Below are positions 1-24,683 of a stretch of DNA of 64,000 bases, piece after piece. The notes beneath the pieces are model-generated. The model had not been told where the DNA came from and ran no database searches. It saw nothing but the letters and a program-made list of their open reading frames with translations. Both the position numbers and the translations under genes were made by a program. The stretch spans positions 16,497,654-16,561,653 of the forward strand of contig NC_021685.1 of NCBI RefSeq assembly GCF_000247815.1. Reading direction: 5' to 3'. Position 1 is the stretch's first letter. The number at the start of each line of letters is the position of its first letter. The DNA comes from Ficedula albicollis (taxonomy: Eukaryota; Chordata; Aves; Passeriformes; Muscicapidae).

Positions 1-1806
<1,806 letters not shown>

Positions 1807-4800
1807 CCGGGGATGTTGGGGTTTGCAACTCCGCGGATGCTCGTGGCCACCAGCAGCCCGAGGCTCAGCCAGCCCTACGCGATTCCCTGCTCTAGGGAAT
1901 GTCACACAGACCACCACCACACATCTCCAGACCCCCGGCATTGCCTCCTTTCCCTCCTCACAGGCTGGGAAGGAAGCCAGGCCGATCCCCAATCCCATAT
2001 CCTGCTCCACACCCACCCCAGCTGCTCTCTCCCTCTGCCCCTCCAGCATTCCCGGCACTGTGAAACTCCTGCCACGACACCTTTGTGCCTGCTCTTGTGT
2101 CCAGCCAAAATTCTGGAGTTCAGACTTGAACCTTTTATTTTTATATTGTTAGTTGACTACTCTACTTAATATATATTTTAATTTTATAAACACATACTTT
2201 ATAATATATACATATATAGCTCCTGCATCCATCTCCATTCCCTGGGAAGCCATGCTAAACCCCCAGCCAGGCCTGCTGAGGCTCTCCAGCCATAACAATA
2301 AAAGGAAATTATAAAAATAAACTTCTAAGCCTGCCCCTTCCCATCAGCACTCTCAGCCAGGAGTTTTTCTTTCCTTGGAAAGGAAATGTGCTGGGAAATG
2401 TCTGACAGTCCCAGGAGGTCACAGGGGTGATGGGCACAAAGAGTTGTGGCAGCTGGGACACCCCAGCACCCACGGGAGAGCATCCCTGCCAAATTCCACG
2501 GTGGAATCCAACAAGGATGATCCAAGGCTTGTCCCAGCTCCTGTCTGAGGAGCTCCTGAGTAAATTGTGCATGTCCAGGGGACAGAGTGAGTGATGGGGG
2601 CAGGGTCATGAGGAGAACTGAAAGGACTCTCTTGGCCATCACTGCTTGAGCCACAGGAGAGGGGTGACAATCCCTCCCCACGCGGGAAAGGAGCAGGTGA
2701 GCTGCGGGAGTCCTCCTTGGAGGTGGAGACATTTTTGGAGAAGAAACCCACAGAACGCGAGAAAGCATCTCCAGTGTAAGTCCACGAGAAGCTTCAGGAG
2801 CAGGAGAAGGACCACAAACACCTCCCCTCATAAATTCTCCCAACACCTGGTTTTGGGCACTAGGACAGGCCCTGGACAGGCACTTTTTGCCATCAGGTAT
2901 CCCTGAGGCACATGGGACAGGAGCAAGCCCTAAATCTGCCCGGGAAGATGCTGGAGCCATCCCAGTGGGGCTGGGGAGGGCATGGAGAGGGAAAAGAGCC
3001 TGTTTGGCTCCGGGAAAGACAGAAAATGGCCCTGGGTGGCTTCGAGGTCGGAGCACAAGGAAAACTGCTGTTTAATTAGCACAACAGAGCCTTGTCAGGG
3101 TGACTCATCTGGCTGGAGTCCCAGCCTGGGCTGCAGATGCTTCAGGAAGGACTGGACAGGGAATGGTGTGGCTGGGGGACTCTGTGAGTCACAGGCAGAC
3201 AGCAGCCAGGCTTGAGTGGGAGGCAGACCCACGGAATGGGTCAGGGCAAGAGGAAAACAGGAAAAAAGTCCGTGACAGCCCCTTCCTGAGCTGCGACTTA
3301 GAGTCAGTGAAACTGTAAAGAGATGGAGGCACTGGGCATCTGGCAGGGACAAGCAAAGCCTGGCCCAGTCCCCTGAGCCCCGTGGGGTGACAGGGACACT
3401 GAGTGCCACCTCTCTGTCCTGCTGACACCGATGGCTGGAGCAGGGCACCAGCATTCCAGGGGGCTGAGCATCACCAGTGTGGATGAGCAGGTAAATCCCA
3501 CCCCACGCTCCTGCTGCACCCTCAGAGACCCAGCTCCCAGTCTGCAGGAATTTTGCATTGCTTTTCCTCTTTCTGAGGGTATTTTCTTGCTGGTGAGGCG
3601 GCTCTGCTCACCCCTGACACTCACACTGCCCACACCCAAGCCAGGGAGCAGCGTGGGGCAGACACAGCTCCCCCAGAGCAGGGCAAGAGGGGCTACCACG
3701 GGTAGGAAGAGGGCAGAAGGGCCTCTCTGAAGTTTGGGACTGGGAAATATTTCCTGTGGCAAGTGGATTGGTGGCTGCAGAGGACACTTGGTCATTTCCA
3801 GGGACACAAGGATGAGGACTGGCTGAGCTGGGGAAACACCAGGGGAGGATCAGGAGGTCCCAGAGATGCAGCAGAGCTGGGGCCAGGGCTGGCCAGGATG
3901 CCACAGCTCTGCTCCAGGGAATGGTGGTGGGACCAGCGGGGCTGGGTGTGGGAGGAAAACACTGGAGCAGCAGGATGATGGAGTCTGAGCACAGTGGAAA
4001 AGGTTCTCAAAGGTTTTTCTGCCTCCTGTTCCACTCTCCACACCCCAGGCACGCTGGTGCTGGGCTGGGAGAAGAAACTCTGAGCTGCTGCTGCTGCTGG
4101 TCACATCCTGCCTCTTCTCAGTGCAAAATCCCACAGCTGGCCAGTTCCCTTGGCATGTTCTGGATGCCAACTCCCTGGAAGCCACTGGATGCAGACAGGT
4201 CAGTGCCCAGCTCCTCTCTGACCCGATTCAGAGGCTCCACAGGAGATTTCAGTACTTCTGTTTACAGCTCTGGCCACACCAGAGCTGAAGGCCACAGAGC
4301 TGCAGCTCACCTCGTCCTCTCTGAGCAACACAGGAAAAGGAACCCTCCCCATCTGAAATGGGAAGAGCAGCTTTCCTTCCTCTTTCTGAGATGCTATCAG
4401 GAGTTATGGAAAGTACGTTTCAAAAGTGTTTTAAAGGTGCCTCTCACAATTTCACTGCTCACCAGCACAGAGGGACTGAGCAGCAGACACTGAGCTGCTG
4501 CTGCTGGAGCCTTCAGGAATTGCACAACCCCTTATCTGGAGCTTGGAGCCATCTAATTTCTGAGTACTCCCCATCCCCCATGGTCTTTCACCGTTCCCAG
4601 AGGCCAAATCTGGGTTCCTCTGTCTGTACAGGTGCTGCCCCAGCTGTGCATTCAGAAATCTCTGTCCCCCCAAGGGCCACCCACCAGCACAGCTCCTCCT
4701 CACCCCCAAACCCACCAGCTCTTCTAGAGACTGCTGACACCGTCCCAGACACCCCTGCCGTGGGTAAACCCCCCATCCCCTCTCAGGCTGTCCCCAGAGG

Positions 4801-4847
4801 TGTCCCCTGTCCCCTGGAGCCCGGCCCAGCCCAGAGCTGATCCCTAC
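1807..4847. other. ARAP3 intron, left part; no exon found
   Basis: Continues the intron that begins at the donor 4847/4846 on the minus strand. I searched the minus strand for the first PH domain exon that should follow in ARAP proteins (a GWLDK-type start) and saw none. An AT-rich patch at 2130-2215 and an ATAAAA-rich patch at 2295-2325 look like old repeat debris. The rest is GC-moderate unique sequence. Confidence 0.6.
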
Positions 4848-4918
4848 CTGCGGCCGTCTCGCTCCAGCTCCAGCTCGGACACGGCCTCGTAGCTCTGCTC
4901 AGAGGAGATGCCAACACC
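4848..4918 (-). CDS. ARAP3: ARAP3 coding exon 4
   Basis: The acceptor reads tgtctcccCAG before 4918 and the donor CGCAG|GTAGGG follows 4848. Its 71 bases give 23 codons from phase 0 plus two bases (GVGISSEQSYEAVSELELE then RDGR). Frame agreement with the previous exon and clean splice sites on both sides are the support; the peptide itself is not strongly diagnostic. Confidence 0.72.
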
Positions 4919-7687
4919 CTGGGGAGACAGGATGGTCACATCTCCTGTCCCCTGTGCCCTGTGCCCTGTCCCATCCCAGTCCCAACAGTGCAGGGGCTCA
5001 GCCGGTGACCCTCAACCCAAAACTGAATCGCAGGTTCTCCTGAGGGGGAAGGGACACATCAAGCCCAGCTCCAGCCTCTGCCCAGACACCCCAACTATCC
5101 CACCCTGTGCACCCCTGGGAGAGCTGTCCAAACACTCCTGGGCAGCCTTGGGGCTGTGTCCATGCCCAGCACCCTCTGGGGGAGGGAAGAACCTTCCCCA
5201 GGCACTGCTGGGCACTGTGACCTCACCCGCTGGGGTGCAGAGTGACAGCAGGGCACAGCCACCACCCCCACGGTGTCCCCTTCCTAGTGGCACTATATAA
5301 ACCTAAAAATCTAAAAAATTGGTTTTTTCCACATTCTACTTGATCCAAACAGCACTCCTCAATCTGCATTTTCTGTCCCAGGTTATCAACAAACAAAAAC
5401 TCCCATCTTCTCCCATACCTAATACTATACTCTAAAATCCCAAACTCCAAACCCTTCACCATGTGCTATTAACAGTTCTGTTCAAACTACACACCAGTGA
5501 TTTTAACTCTATCACTCAATTTTGGAAGCCTTCTCCGAGGCCTCAAGTCAAAAGCAGTGTTCTTTTGGGGGTCAGTGTCAGAAAGCACAGAAAGCTCAAG
5601 ACTCTCAGGTTTTAGGGTTCCAACATCCCCTCACCTTTGGCTCCCGGGGTGGGGCCACATGGCCAAAGATGGTCTCGCTGTAGGGGCTGACGGGCGGGTC
5701 GTTCACCTCTGTGGGCAGAGACGGGGGAGGCAAAGGCATCAGGGGTGCCTGCGGTGAGGGACAGAGCAGCCAGGACCCCCAGTCCTTGAGAGGGACCCCC
5801 AAACCCACCGCAGCGCACCCCAACACCCAGAGCACCTGGCACAGAGACACACCTGGGGTTGGGCTGTGCCTGGCATGGGCCAGCCCAGCCCCTGGGCGAG
5901 GCAGGAGCAGGGCAGGGCTGGGGACGGGCAGGGTGTGTGGGTGACCCCTCCCCCCCTTCTCGGGGACACTGGGGGTCCCTGCTGTGCACGGTGCCCCGGG
6001 GATCTCACCTGGCTTGCTGCTGGGTCTCTGTGGGATGGGGGGCAGGGCCCCGCTGGGCCAGCCAGGGCTGCAGGAAAACGGGACAGGGGTTACTGGGGCT
6101 GGACTGGGGTCTGTGGTGCCCAGTCGGGCTGGGCAGGAGCTGCTGGATGCTGCTCCCGAGCCCGGCTTTGTCCCCTGGAATGTGCAGCATCCCCTCCCTG
6201 CTCTCAGTGCCCTCCTTGCTCCCTTCTCTTCCCAACCCTGGCACTGCTGGGCTGTGTTTTCTGGGACTGTGGGGCATTTCCCACCCCAGCATCTCCTCCC
6301 TCAGACATCTCCCACCTCTTTCCCAGCAGGAGCCAGCCCCAGAATCCTCACTCAGCCACCCCCTCACCATGCTGGGGACTCCCAGCCCCTGCTGCCAGAG
6401 GGGCAGAGAAAGGGCAGCAGCCTCTCCCTGCATCCAGGAGGAGCCATCGGGGGGCCCAGGGCTGTCCTGTCATCTCGGAGGGATCCCAGCTGCCGCATCC
6501 AGAGCTCGGGGAGGGCACGGGGAGGGTGCTGAAAGGCGCTTGTCAGCACCTGGGGTGGGTCCCGGGGGTGGGGGAGCCTCTGCTGGGTCCCGGGGGTGGG
6601 GGAGCCTCTCTGCATCCTCATCTTTGCCTGCTCTGCCCCCTCTCCCCTCCCAGGGCTGAGGGAAAGCATCGCCTTACTCAGACTTGTCCTCGGGCTGGGT
6701 CTGCTCGTGCGGGGACAGAGCCGGGGGCTGGGGGACACCCTCGCCCCGGGGCCCGTCCTGCCCTCCCGGCTGCTCCGCGGGTGCCGCCGGGCGCTCGAGT
6801 CCCTCGTAGATGATGTTGGACACCATCTGCAGGCGGGCAGAGGCTGCCCTGGGGCACGGCGAGGGCTCTCTGCGGGCTGGGGCGGGCAGGGCAGCGGGGG
6901 GACCCTCCTGGGCACTGCCCGGCCCGGGCTCAGCCGGGCCCCGGGCTCTGAGCCGCGGGGGGACGCTCGGGGCGGCCGGGGGGGATCTCTGCGCTGTCTC
7001 CGGGGTTTGTCCGTGGCTCGGGGGTGGCCGTGCCTCCTCCCGGGCGCTGTCCCGCCCTCGCAGACGGGATGCTATCACACCCATGGCCGCTGCTGGCCCC
7101 GGATCAGCTCCGCGCTCCGCGCTCTCCGAATCCGTGGAGCTCTCCCCTGGCACGAACCCCTCTAGTACCACAAAAGCTGCCGGTGCCCTCTCGCTGCCCG
7201 GGCCGTGCGCTGGCACCGCGGAGCGCGCCGGGGGCACGGGCACCGGTCCCTGCTCTGCCTTTGAGCGAGGGAAAACCGTCCTCGGCTTGGGAACCGGCTT
7301 CAGGGCGGGGGGAGCAGGGTCCTTCTCTGCCTGGCTGGGCACGGTGACACGCGGCTGCGTCCCCAAGGCGTCACTAGTCCCTCCCGGCTCTGCTCTCATG
7401 GCATCCTTGCCCTCCTGGGGGGCATCCAGGAGCTCCGTGCCTCGGGAGCGGGGCTCTCCTGCTGCCCGGGATTGGCTCAGCATCCGCGTCTGCTGCGCCA
7501 GGGTGAGGATCCTCTTGCGGTGCCCGGTGGCGGTGATGCCGAGCTGCTGCAGGTGGTGGCCGTCCAGCGAGGTGGCATCTCTGGCCACATGGTACCCGTG
7601 CTGCTTGAAGACATCCCGGTACCTCTCCAAGTGGATGGTGGCCAGCCAGTCCGCGATATCCGAGTCAGGGCCGCACGGGGAGCTCAT
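4848..7687 (-). CDS. ARAP3: ARAP3-type ArfGAP/RhoGAP protein, N-terminal part (4 exons)
   Basis: Minus-strand coding exons 7687-6678, 6067-6009, 5708-5635 and 4918-4848 join in frame (phases 2, 1, 0, 2) to 404 complete codons, then leave the window. Residues 8-65 form a SAM domain (WLATIHLERY at 14-23, GITATGHRKRIL at 50-61). Then come a KPVPKPRTVF motif at 130-139, a long Pro/Arg-rich disordered linker, NIIYEGLE at 291-298, PPIPQR, a VSPYSETIF motif and an acidic SYEAVSELELE segment. Family knowledge: ARAP proteins are PI(3,4,5)P3-regulated GAPs for Arf6 and Rho, and the ARAP3 SAM domain binds SHIP2. The SAM wording, KPVPKPRTVF and the NxIYxGL motif match ARAP3 as I recall it better than ARAP1 or ARAP2, although STARD10 next door would predict ARAP1. 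The five PH domains, the ArfGAP, RhoGAP and RA domains are outside the window or in gaps. ARAP membership is near certain; the paralogue call is less so. Confidence 0.8.
5223..5634 (-). mobile_element. AT-rich interspersed repeat, possibly ERV LTR fragment
   Basis: Positions about 5290-5620 are abruptly AT-rich between GC-rich exons, with a run of TA-rich words on the minus strand (GATTTTAGAGTATAGTATTA). The style resembles avian ERV LTR debris, but there are no recognisable LTR ends. It lies in the intron between ARAP3 exons 3 and 4 and stops close to the exon 3 donor. Confidence 0.35.
5635..5708 (-). CDS. ARAP3: ARAP3 coding exon 3
   Basis: The acceptor is ctctgcccacAG before 5708; the donor AAAG|GTGAGG follows 5635. 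The 74 bases complete a Glu codon from the previous exon and add 24 residues, VNDPPVSPYSETIF then GHVAPPREPK. The VSPY motif corresponds to the ISPYA-type motif that precedes the first PH domain in ARAP2 and ARAP3. Confidence 0.8.
6009..6067 (-). CDS. ARAP3: ARAP3 coding exon 2
   Basis: A small 59-base exon with acceptor cgttttcctgCAG and donor CCAG|GTGAGA. It takes one base to finish the codon split in exon 1 and leaves one base for exon 3. Peptide: PGWPSGALPPIPQRPSSKP, a proline-rich stretch with a PPIPQR core of SH3-ligand style. Confidence 0.75.
6556..6625. repeat. Two-copy tandem repeat, about 35 b
   Basis: TGGGTCCCGGGGGTGGGGGA occurs at 6557 and again about 35 bases later, each followed by GCCTCT. 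It lies in ARAP3 intron 1, roughly 55 bases past the exon 1 donor. Confidence 0.7.
6678..7687 (-). CDS. ARAP3: ARAP3 coding exon 1 (SAM domain)
   Basis: ATG at 7687-7685 with G at -3 (gggccATGa). The donor is TCTGA|GTAAGG at 6677. The 1010-base exon codes 336 residues plus two bases. Everything after residue 70 up to the splice is low-complexity Pro/Arg/Ala-rich sequence apart from KPVPKPRTVF and NIIYEGLE. Reading through the donor would stop at once (TAA inside GTAAGG), which supports the splice. Confidence 0.88.
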
Positions 7688-7727
7688 GGCCCTGGGGTGC
7701 CTCAGGGACGGACGCTCAGCCCATCAT
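7688..7727 (-). promoter_or_regulatory. ARAP3: ARAP3 5' UTR segment with a 3-codon uORF
   Basis: A strong acceptor (pyrimidine tract ending cctcctcgcacAG at 7729-7728) opens this exon 40 bases before the ATG. The first bases are ATGATGGGCTGA, a minimal upstream reading frame (Met-Met-Gly-stop) ending 28 bases before the main start. Confidence 0.6.
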
Positions 7728-7797
7728 CTGTGCGAGGAGGGGAGAGAGGGGCTGAGGAGGCGGCAGGAAGGGAAATGGGGGTGGGGTGGGTTCAGCC

Positions 7798-7861
7798 GCT
7801 CACCTCGCAGCTCCAGCGGGATGCTCCCCGAGGCCCCCACGGCCCCCCGCTCACCTCGCAG
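7798..7861 (-). promoter_or_regulatory. Duplicated 5' splice donors for ARAP3 5' UTR
   Basis: GCTGCGAG|GTGAGCGG occurs twice on the minus strand, with exon ends at 7855 and 7804, inside a 51-base tandem duplication. Either could join to the acceptor at 7728, giving introns of 127 or 76 bases. The position of the first exon itself is an inference. Confidence 0.4.
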
Positions 7862-8670
7862 CTCCGGGAGCCCGCATCCTGTTGTTCCCCAGCCCCAGCC
7901 TCTCCAGCACTGCCCGGAGCCGGATCCTGAGCCGAGCCCGGGCAGGAACTGAGCCCGGGGCTCACGGGGGAGCGGGCGGTGGAGCAGATGCCGAGGGCCG
8001 GGACATGCCGGGCTCTGCGGGGCCGGGCGGGGGGCCAGAGCCGCGCAGCCGCGGGGGTGTCCCGGCAGATACCGGGGGGAGCACGGGGCCCCTCCCCGGG
8101 GATGAGCTCCTGTGCCGGCCAGCTCGGGGAGGGCTCTGCGGCCGGAAGGGCCAGACCATAATCTCTCTCTCTCGCTGCTGGCGAGGGCATGGGAGAGGTC
8201 AGCATGACTCACGGGCAAACAGAGGGGGGACAGACTCCCACCCAGCCACCCCCGGCCGGGCCGGACCCCCCAGCGCCAGCACACGGCCACGGCGGCACGG
8301 GCTGGCTGGTGCGCCACCGGGGAGGATTGGCCAGCCCAGCGGCGGGACCGAGCCTGCTGAGAGCCTTTTTCCCATGAATCACGCCGCTCCGCGCTAAACC
8401 ATCTGTGCTGACTGTGCTGCCACTGGGTCTTTTTCCAGTTCCTCCATTTCCCTCTATTGTTCGGCTCAGGCTTCCTTCCTGCTGCCTGCACGCTCCCACG
8501 CATCCCCTGCCCCCTCCCGCAGGAGCCGCGTCCCGAACGCGGCCGGGAGAGCCGGGGCTGAGCGCCCGTGCCCGGCACGGGATGCGTGGGTGCCATGGGG
8601 AAGTGCCCTGGGAGCTGCGGTGTCCCCGCAGCACGTGGGGGACGCTGTCAGCGAGGGGGAGGGACAGTCA

Positions 8671-8844
8671 GACACGGGCAGCAGGACAGGGCGACAGGAG
8701 CTGCCGGGCTGGGGTGGGACCTACCGAAAAGGCAGATGTCCCACAGCGATGTGGGCCGACACGGGCAGCAGGACAGGGGGACAGGAGCTGCCGGGCTGGG
8801 GTGGGACCTACCGAAAAGGCAGATGTCCCACAGCGATGTGGGCC
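8671..8844. repeat. 87-base tandem duplication
   Basis: Two nearly identical copies (8671-8757 and 8758-8844) starting GACACGGGCAGCAGGACAGG and ending in GATGTGGGCC. One internal base differs. It lies just upstream of the ARAP3 CpG-rich 5' region. Confidence 0.9.
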
Positions 8845-8845
8845 G

Positions 8846-11950
<3,105 letters not shown>

Positions 11951-11975
11951 CGGTTTTTTTTTTTTTTTTTTTTTT

Positions 11976-12456
11976 GCTTTACCTTCAGTCCCCCTGCTGG
12001 GGGATGGTGTGAGCGTCTGTGAGGAGCAGGACAGGGTGAGGGACACTCACGGCTCATCCCCAGAGAGGAGATACCACATGGGACAGCTGGAAATGTGGGG
12101 TTGGGGTTGCAGGGCACGACAGAGAGCTGAGCCCCGGGAGGGACTGCGAAGACGAGACTGGAGTTTTGGAAATCTGCTGGACCTCTCCAGGCAAAAACCC
12201 CAGCTCAGGAGGCTGCTGGGAGGGCTCCTGGCTGGAATCAGAGTCCTGGTCTGGGTGGTGGAGCCAAAAGCTGCCCAGGACCTCTCCATGAGCTCAGGAA
12301 CGCAAATCACGGGACCCAGGGATGGAGTCACATCCTGCCGCAGCCGGGGCACGTTTGAGGCGGTGTGTGGCCGGGATGGGGCCGTGCCACGCTCCCGCTG
12401 CCCCCGATCCATCACAGCGGCTGACATCACTGCCTCCGGCCTAATCTCCCCTGCAG
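11976..12456. other. Intergenic, nothing assigned
   Basis: Unique GC-rich sequence without recognisable exon or repeat. It ends in GCGGCTGACATCACTGCC near 12418-12435, which opens the duplicated block that follows. Confidence 0.5.
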
Positions 12457-12742
12457 CAGCAGCTTCCCGTTTCCTTTCCAATCCCTGCGGCGGCAGCGGG
12501 GCAGGAAAAGCGCCCAGCTGGGCTCTCGTGCGGGCCCGCAGCCCCCGCGTGTCCCACCGGGCTCTGCGCCACCCGCCGCCCCAAAACATCCCAGCCAGGC
12601 AGCAGCTTCCCGTTTCCTTTCCAATCCCTGCGGCGGCAGCGGGGCAGGAAAAGCGCCCAGCTGGGCTCTCGTGCGGGCCCGCAGCCCCCGCGTGTCCCAC
12701 CGGGCTCTGCGCCACCCGCCGCCCCAAAAAATCCCAGCCAGG
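12457..12742. repeat. 143-base tandem duplication, CpG-rich
   Basis: Two copies, about 12457-12599 and 12600-12742, each with AGCTTCCCGTTTCCTTTCCA near the start and CCGCCGCCCCAAAA near the end, nearly identical. High CpG content and midway position between ARAP3 and STARD10; no gene assigned. Confidence 0.9.
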
Positions 12743-12991
12743 CCCCCTGCACCCTCCCTCGGGATGCTGCTTTCGTGGCTCCTAAAGAAATCACCGCGCT
12801 GGGGCTGCCGGCACCCCACGGTGCCCCTCCAGTTTCACCCTGGCCCATACTGGGAGCCAGGAGCTCTCCGACATCCCGGGCTAGATGTGTGACAGTGACA
12901 GGGACACGCCCTGTGCCACCCGGGCATTTCGGGACACACCCCGGCCTGAGGTGTCACCCGGCCCTTCCCGGGGCTCCCCGCCGGGCTCTGC

Positions 12992-13133
12992 GTTGGAGTC
13001 AGTGAGTCAGGGGTCTCTCTGAATTCTTCAGAGAGAAATCAGAGCGCAGGGATTGAATTAAAGCCTTTGGATGGATTGAAGTATATGAAGCCCACTCACG
13101 CACAAAGTAGACCCCTGGCTGACTGACTCCAAC
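12992..13133. other. 142-base element with 25-base inverted ends
   Basis: The left arm (12992-13016, starting GTTGGAGTCAGT) and right arm (13109-13133, ending ACTGACTCCAAC) are reverse complements with two mismatches. The left interior also holds a near-palindrome, CTCTCTGAATTCTTCAGAGAG (13014-13034). Possible MITE, structured RNA or chance; no clear target-site duplication. Confidence 0.5.
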
Positions 13134-14074
13134 ACTCCTCACTCCCACTCAGGGCTGGCTGAAAACAGCCCCCCGGCAGAGCTGCAGCCTGGATCCTGCG
13201 GAGAAACGCGGGGAATGCGAAGGGATGGGGCTGGCTCTTCGCCCCAGCACCCTGCGGGCTCGGGCTGCCGGTGGGCTCTGCCCCATCAGGGCAGCACCCA
13301 CGAGTGATTTCCCACGGCTCTCAGCTCTGCCAGAGTGGTTTTGGGACAATTTGGGGCTGGGATGTGTCTTTTTACAGGTAAAATAATCGCTGTGTCTTTT
13401 TACAGGTAAAAACCACCCTCGCTGTGTGCTGCAAGGTGTGAGCTGCACATCCCCCATCCTTGTTTTCCACATTTTCCTTGCAGAGGTGCAGCCCAGCTGC
13501 AAACCCCGGGGATTTGGCTGTCGGGACAGCCAGGACCTGCTGTCCCCTTTCCCAGCGCCGTGTGTGATGTCCCACCAGGCGGCCCAGGCGACATTTGTGA
13601 CCTAGCAGAGCGGCTAAAGGGGGACAGCAAACAGCCATGCCTGAGATGTTGGCGCGGAGAAAAGCTCCGGGTGCGGGGGAAGCACACACAGGGCACTCTG
13701 GAGGGGGTGAAGCTGGGTCAGAGGGACCCCAAAAGCTGCAGTGACACCCCCATTCGCATAGATCAGGCTCAAACGCAGCCGGGGATGGAGCCCAGCGCCT
13801 CGGAGGGTGGGGGTGAGGAGTGGGTGGAAAATCCCTCATTTGTCAGCGTATTCCCACGGCAGTCCCTGTCTAGACCGGCTTCCCGCTGTCGGGTGGAAGC
13901 TGCCCCGTGCCCACGCTCGCTCCCGTGGGGTGCAGAGCTCAGCATCCCTCTGTCCTGCCCTGCTGTGGCCACTTCTGTCCCGGCTGAGGGTCACCCCGGG
14001 GTGCTGGGGCTGCATGGACGGACCCTCCTGTCCCAGTCAGCCCCTCCCCACCCTGTGCCAGCCTGCCGAGCTCT
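13134..14074. other. Intergenic, nothing assigned
   Basis: Unique sequence downstream of STARD10. It contains a 28-base-spaced duplication of TGTCTTTTTACAGGTAAA at about 13364 and 13392. No coding exon recognised. Confidence 0.5.
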
Positions 14075-14092
14075 CGCACACACACCAACCCC

Positions 14093-14098
14093 TTTATT
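14093..14098 (-). terminator. STARD10 poly(A) signal AATAAA
   Basis: Minus-strand AATAAA (plus TTTATT) lies 659 bases past the STARD10 stop codon. It is the first canonical signal downstream, giving a 3' UTR of roughly 680 bases. Confidence 0.6.
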
Positions 14099-14756
14099 GT
14101 TGTGCCAGGAACCACGGCAGCGGCAGACACGGGGAGAGTGGGGACACGGGCGGCCCAAGACCCCAGTGCCAGGACAAACCCCACAAACCCCGCGGGGAAG
14201 GGGTCCCCAGAGCCAGCTGGGCTAGAGCCAGCCTGCAGAGGTGAGCCTGGTGCCCAGGAGAGGGCCTGGCAGGGCTCCCTGAGATGGGGGGTCTCACTAA
14301 GCTTGGAGGGGTGTGGAGGGCTGGAGTGGGTCCAGCCTGACCTCGGGCTTGGCAGAGCTGCACCTCAGGCCAGATGGGGTCAACCCAAACCTCGTGCTGC
14401 TGAAAAAACCTGGGCAGGACCCCCCCAGACCCCCCCCAGCTCTGGGCTTTTGAGGGTTTTACAGTGGCAGAGCCACATCCTGGCGCCAGGAAAGCTCGTG
14501 CCCGCCTCAGCCTCTCACAGAACACCCACTGCCAGCACTGTCTCCTGCAGGGACACCTCCAGGGGCACAGGGAGTGCCCATCCTCCCTCTCTGCAGCCCC
14601 TGTGATGCAGATCCCCGCTGCCTGGCTAGGGAGGGAGGTCAGTGATGAAGGAGTTGGAGAGCAGATGTGACTGTTGGGAAGCAGGGAGCCAAATTCCCAG
14701 CCGTGCCCCCTGGCTGCCGAGCCTGGGTGATGAGAGGATTCCCCCGAGCAGAGGGC

Positions 14757-24525
<9,769 letters not shown>

Positions 24526-24683
24526 GGGGCTGCGCTGCTGCCGCCGCCCGGGCGCGGGCACTGCCTGTGCTCTGCCTCACCTCCCGGCCAACCCAGCTGT
24601 GCCCTTGAGCTCTGTGCCCGCTGCAGCTCACATCATCGTGCCAGCGCCGAGCCCGTGTCCCCGGAGCTGCTCCAGAGCAGCCG

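Larger units (their letters stand above)
6680..8360. promoter_or_regulatory. CpG-rich region over ARAP3 5' end
   Basis: Dense CpG and high GC run from the first coding exon through about 8360, then thin out. This suits a CpG-island promoter for ARAP3 on the minus strand. No TATA box or single start site can be named. Confidence 0.55.

Noticed and set aside
1807..4840. First PH domain exon of ARAP3
   Set aside because: Expected next on the minus strand but no GWLDK-type sequence or matching splice phase was found; it probably lies beyond the left edge or in the gap.
4848..7687. Assignment to ARAP1 because of the STARD10 neighbour
   Set aside because: Not fully excluded, but the SAM and linker motifs read as ARAP3; synteny alone is weaker evidence because the whole block has a duplicated twin.
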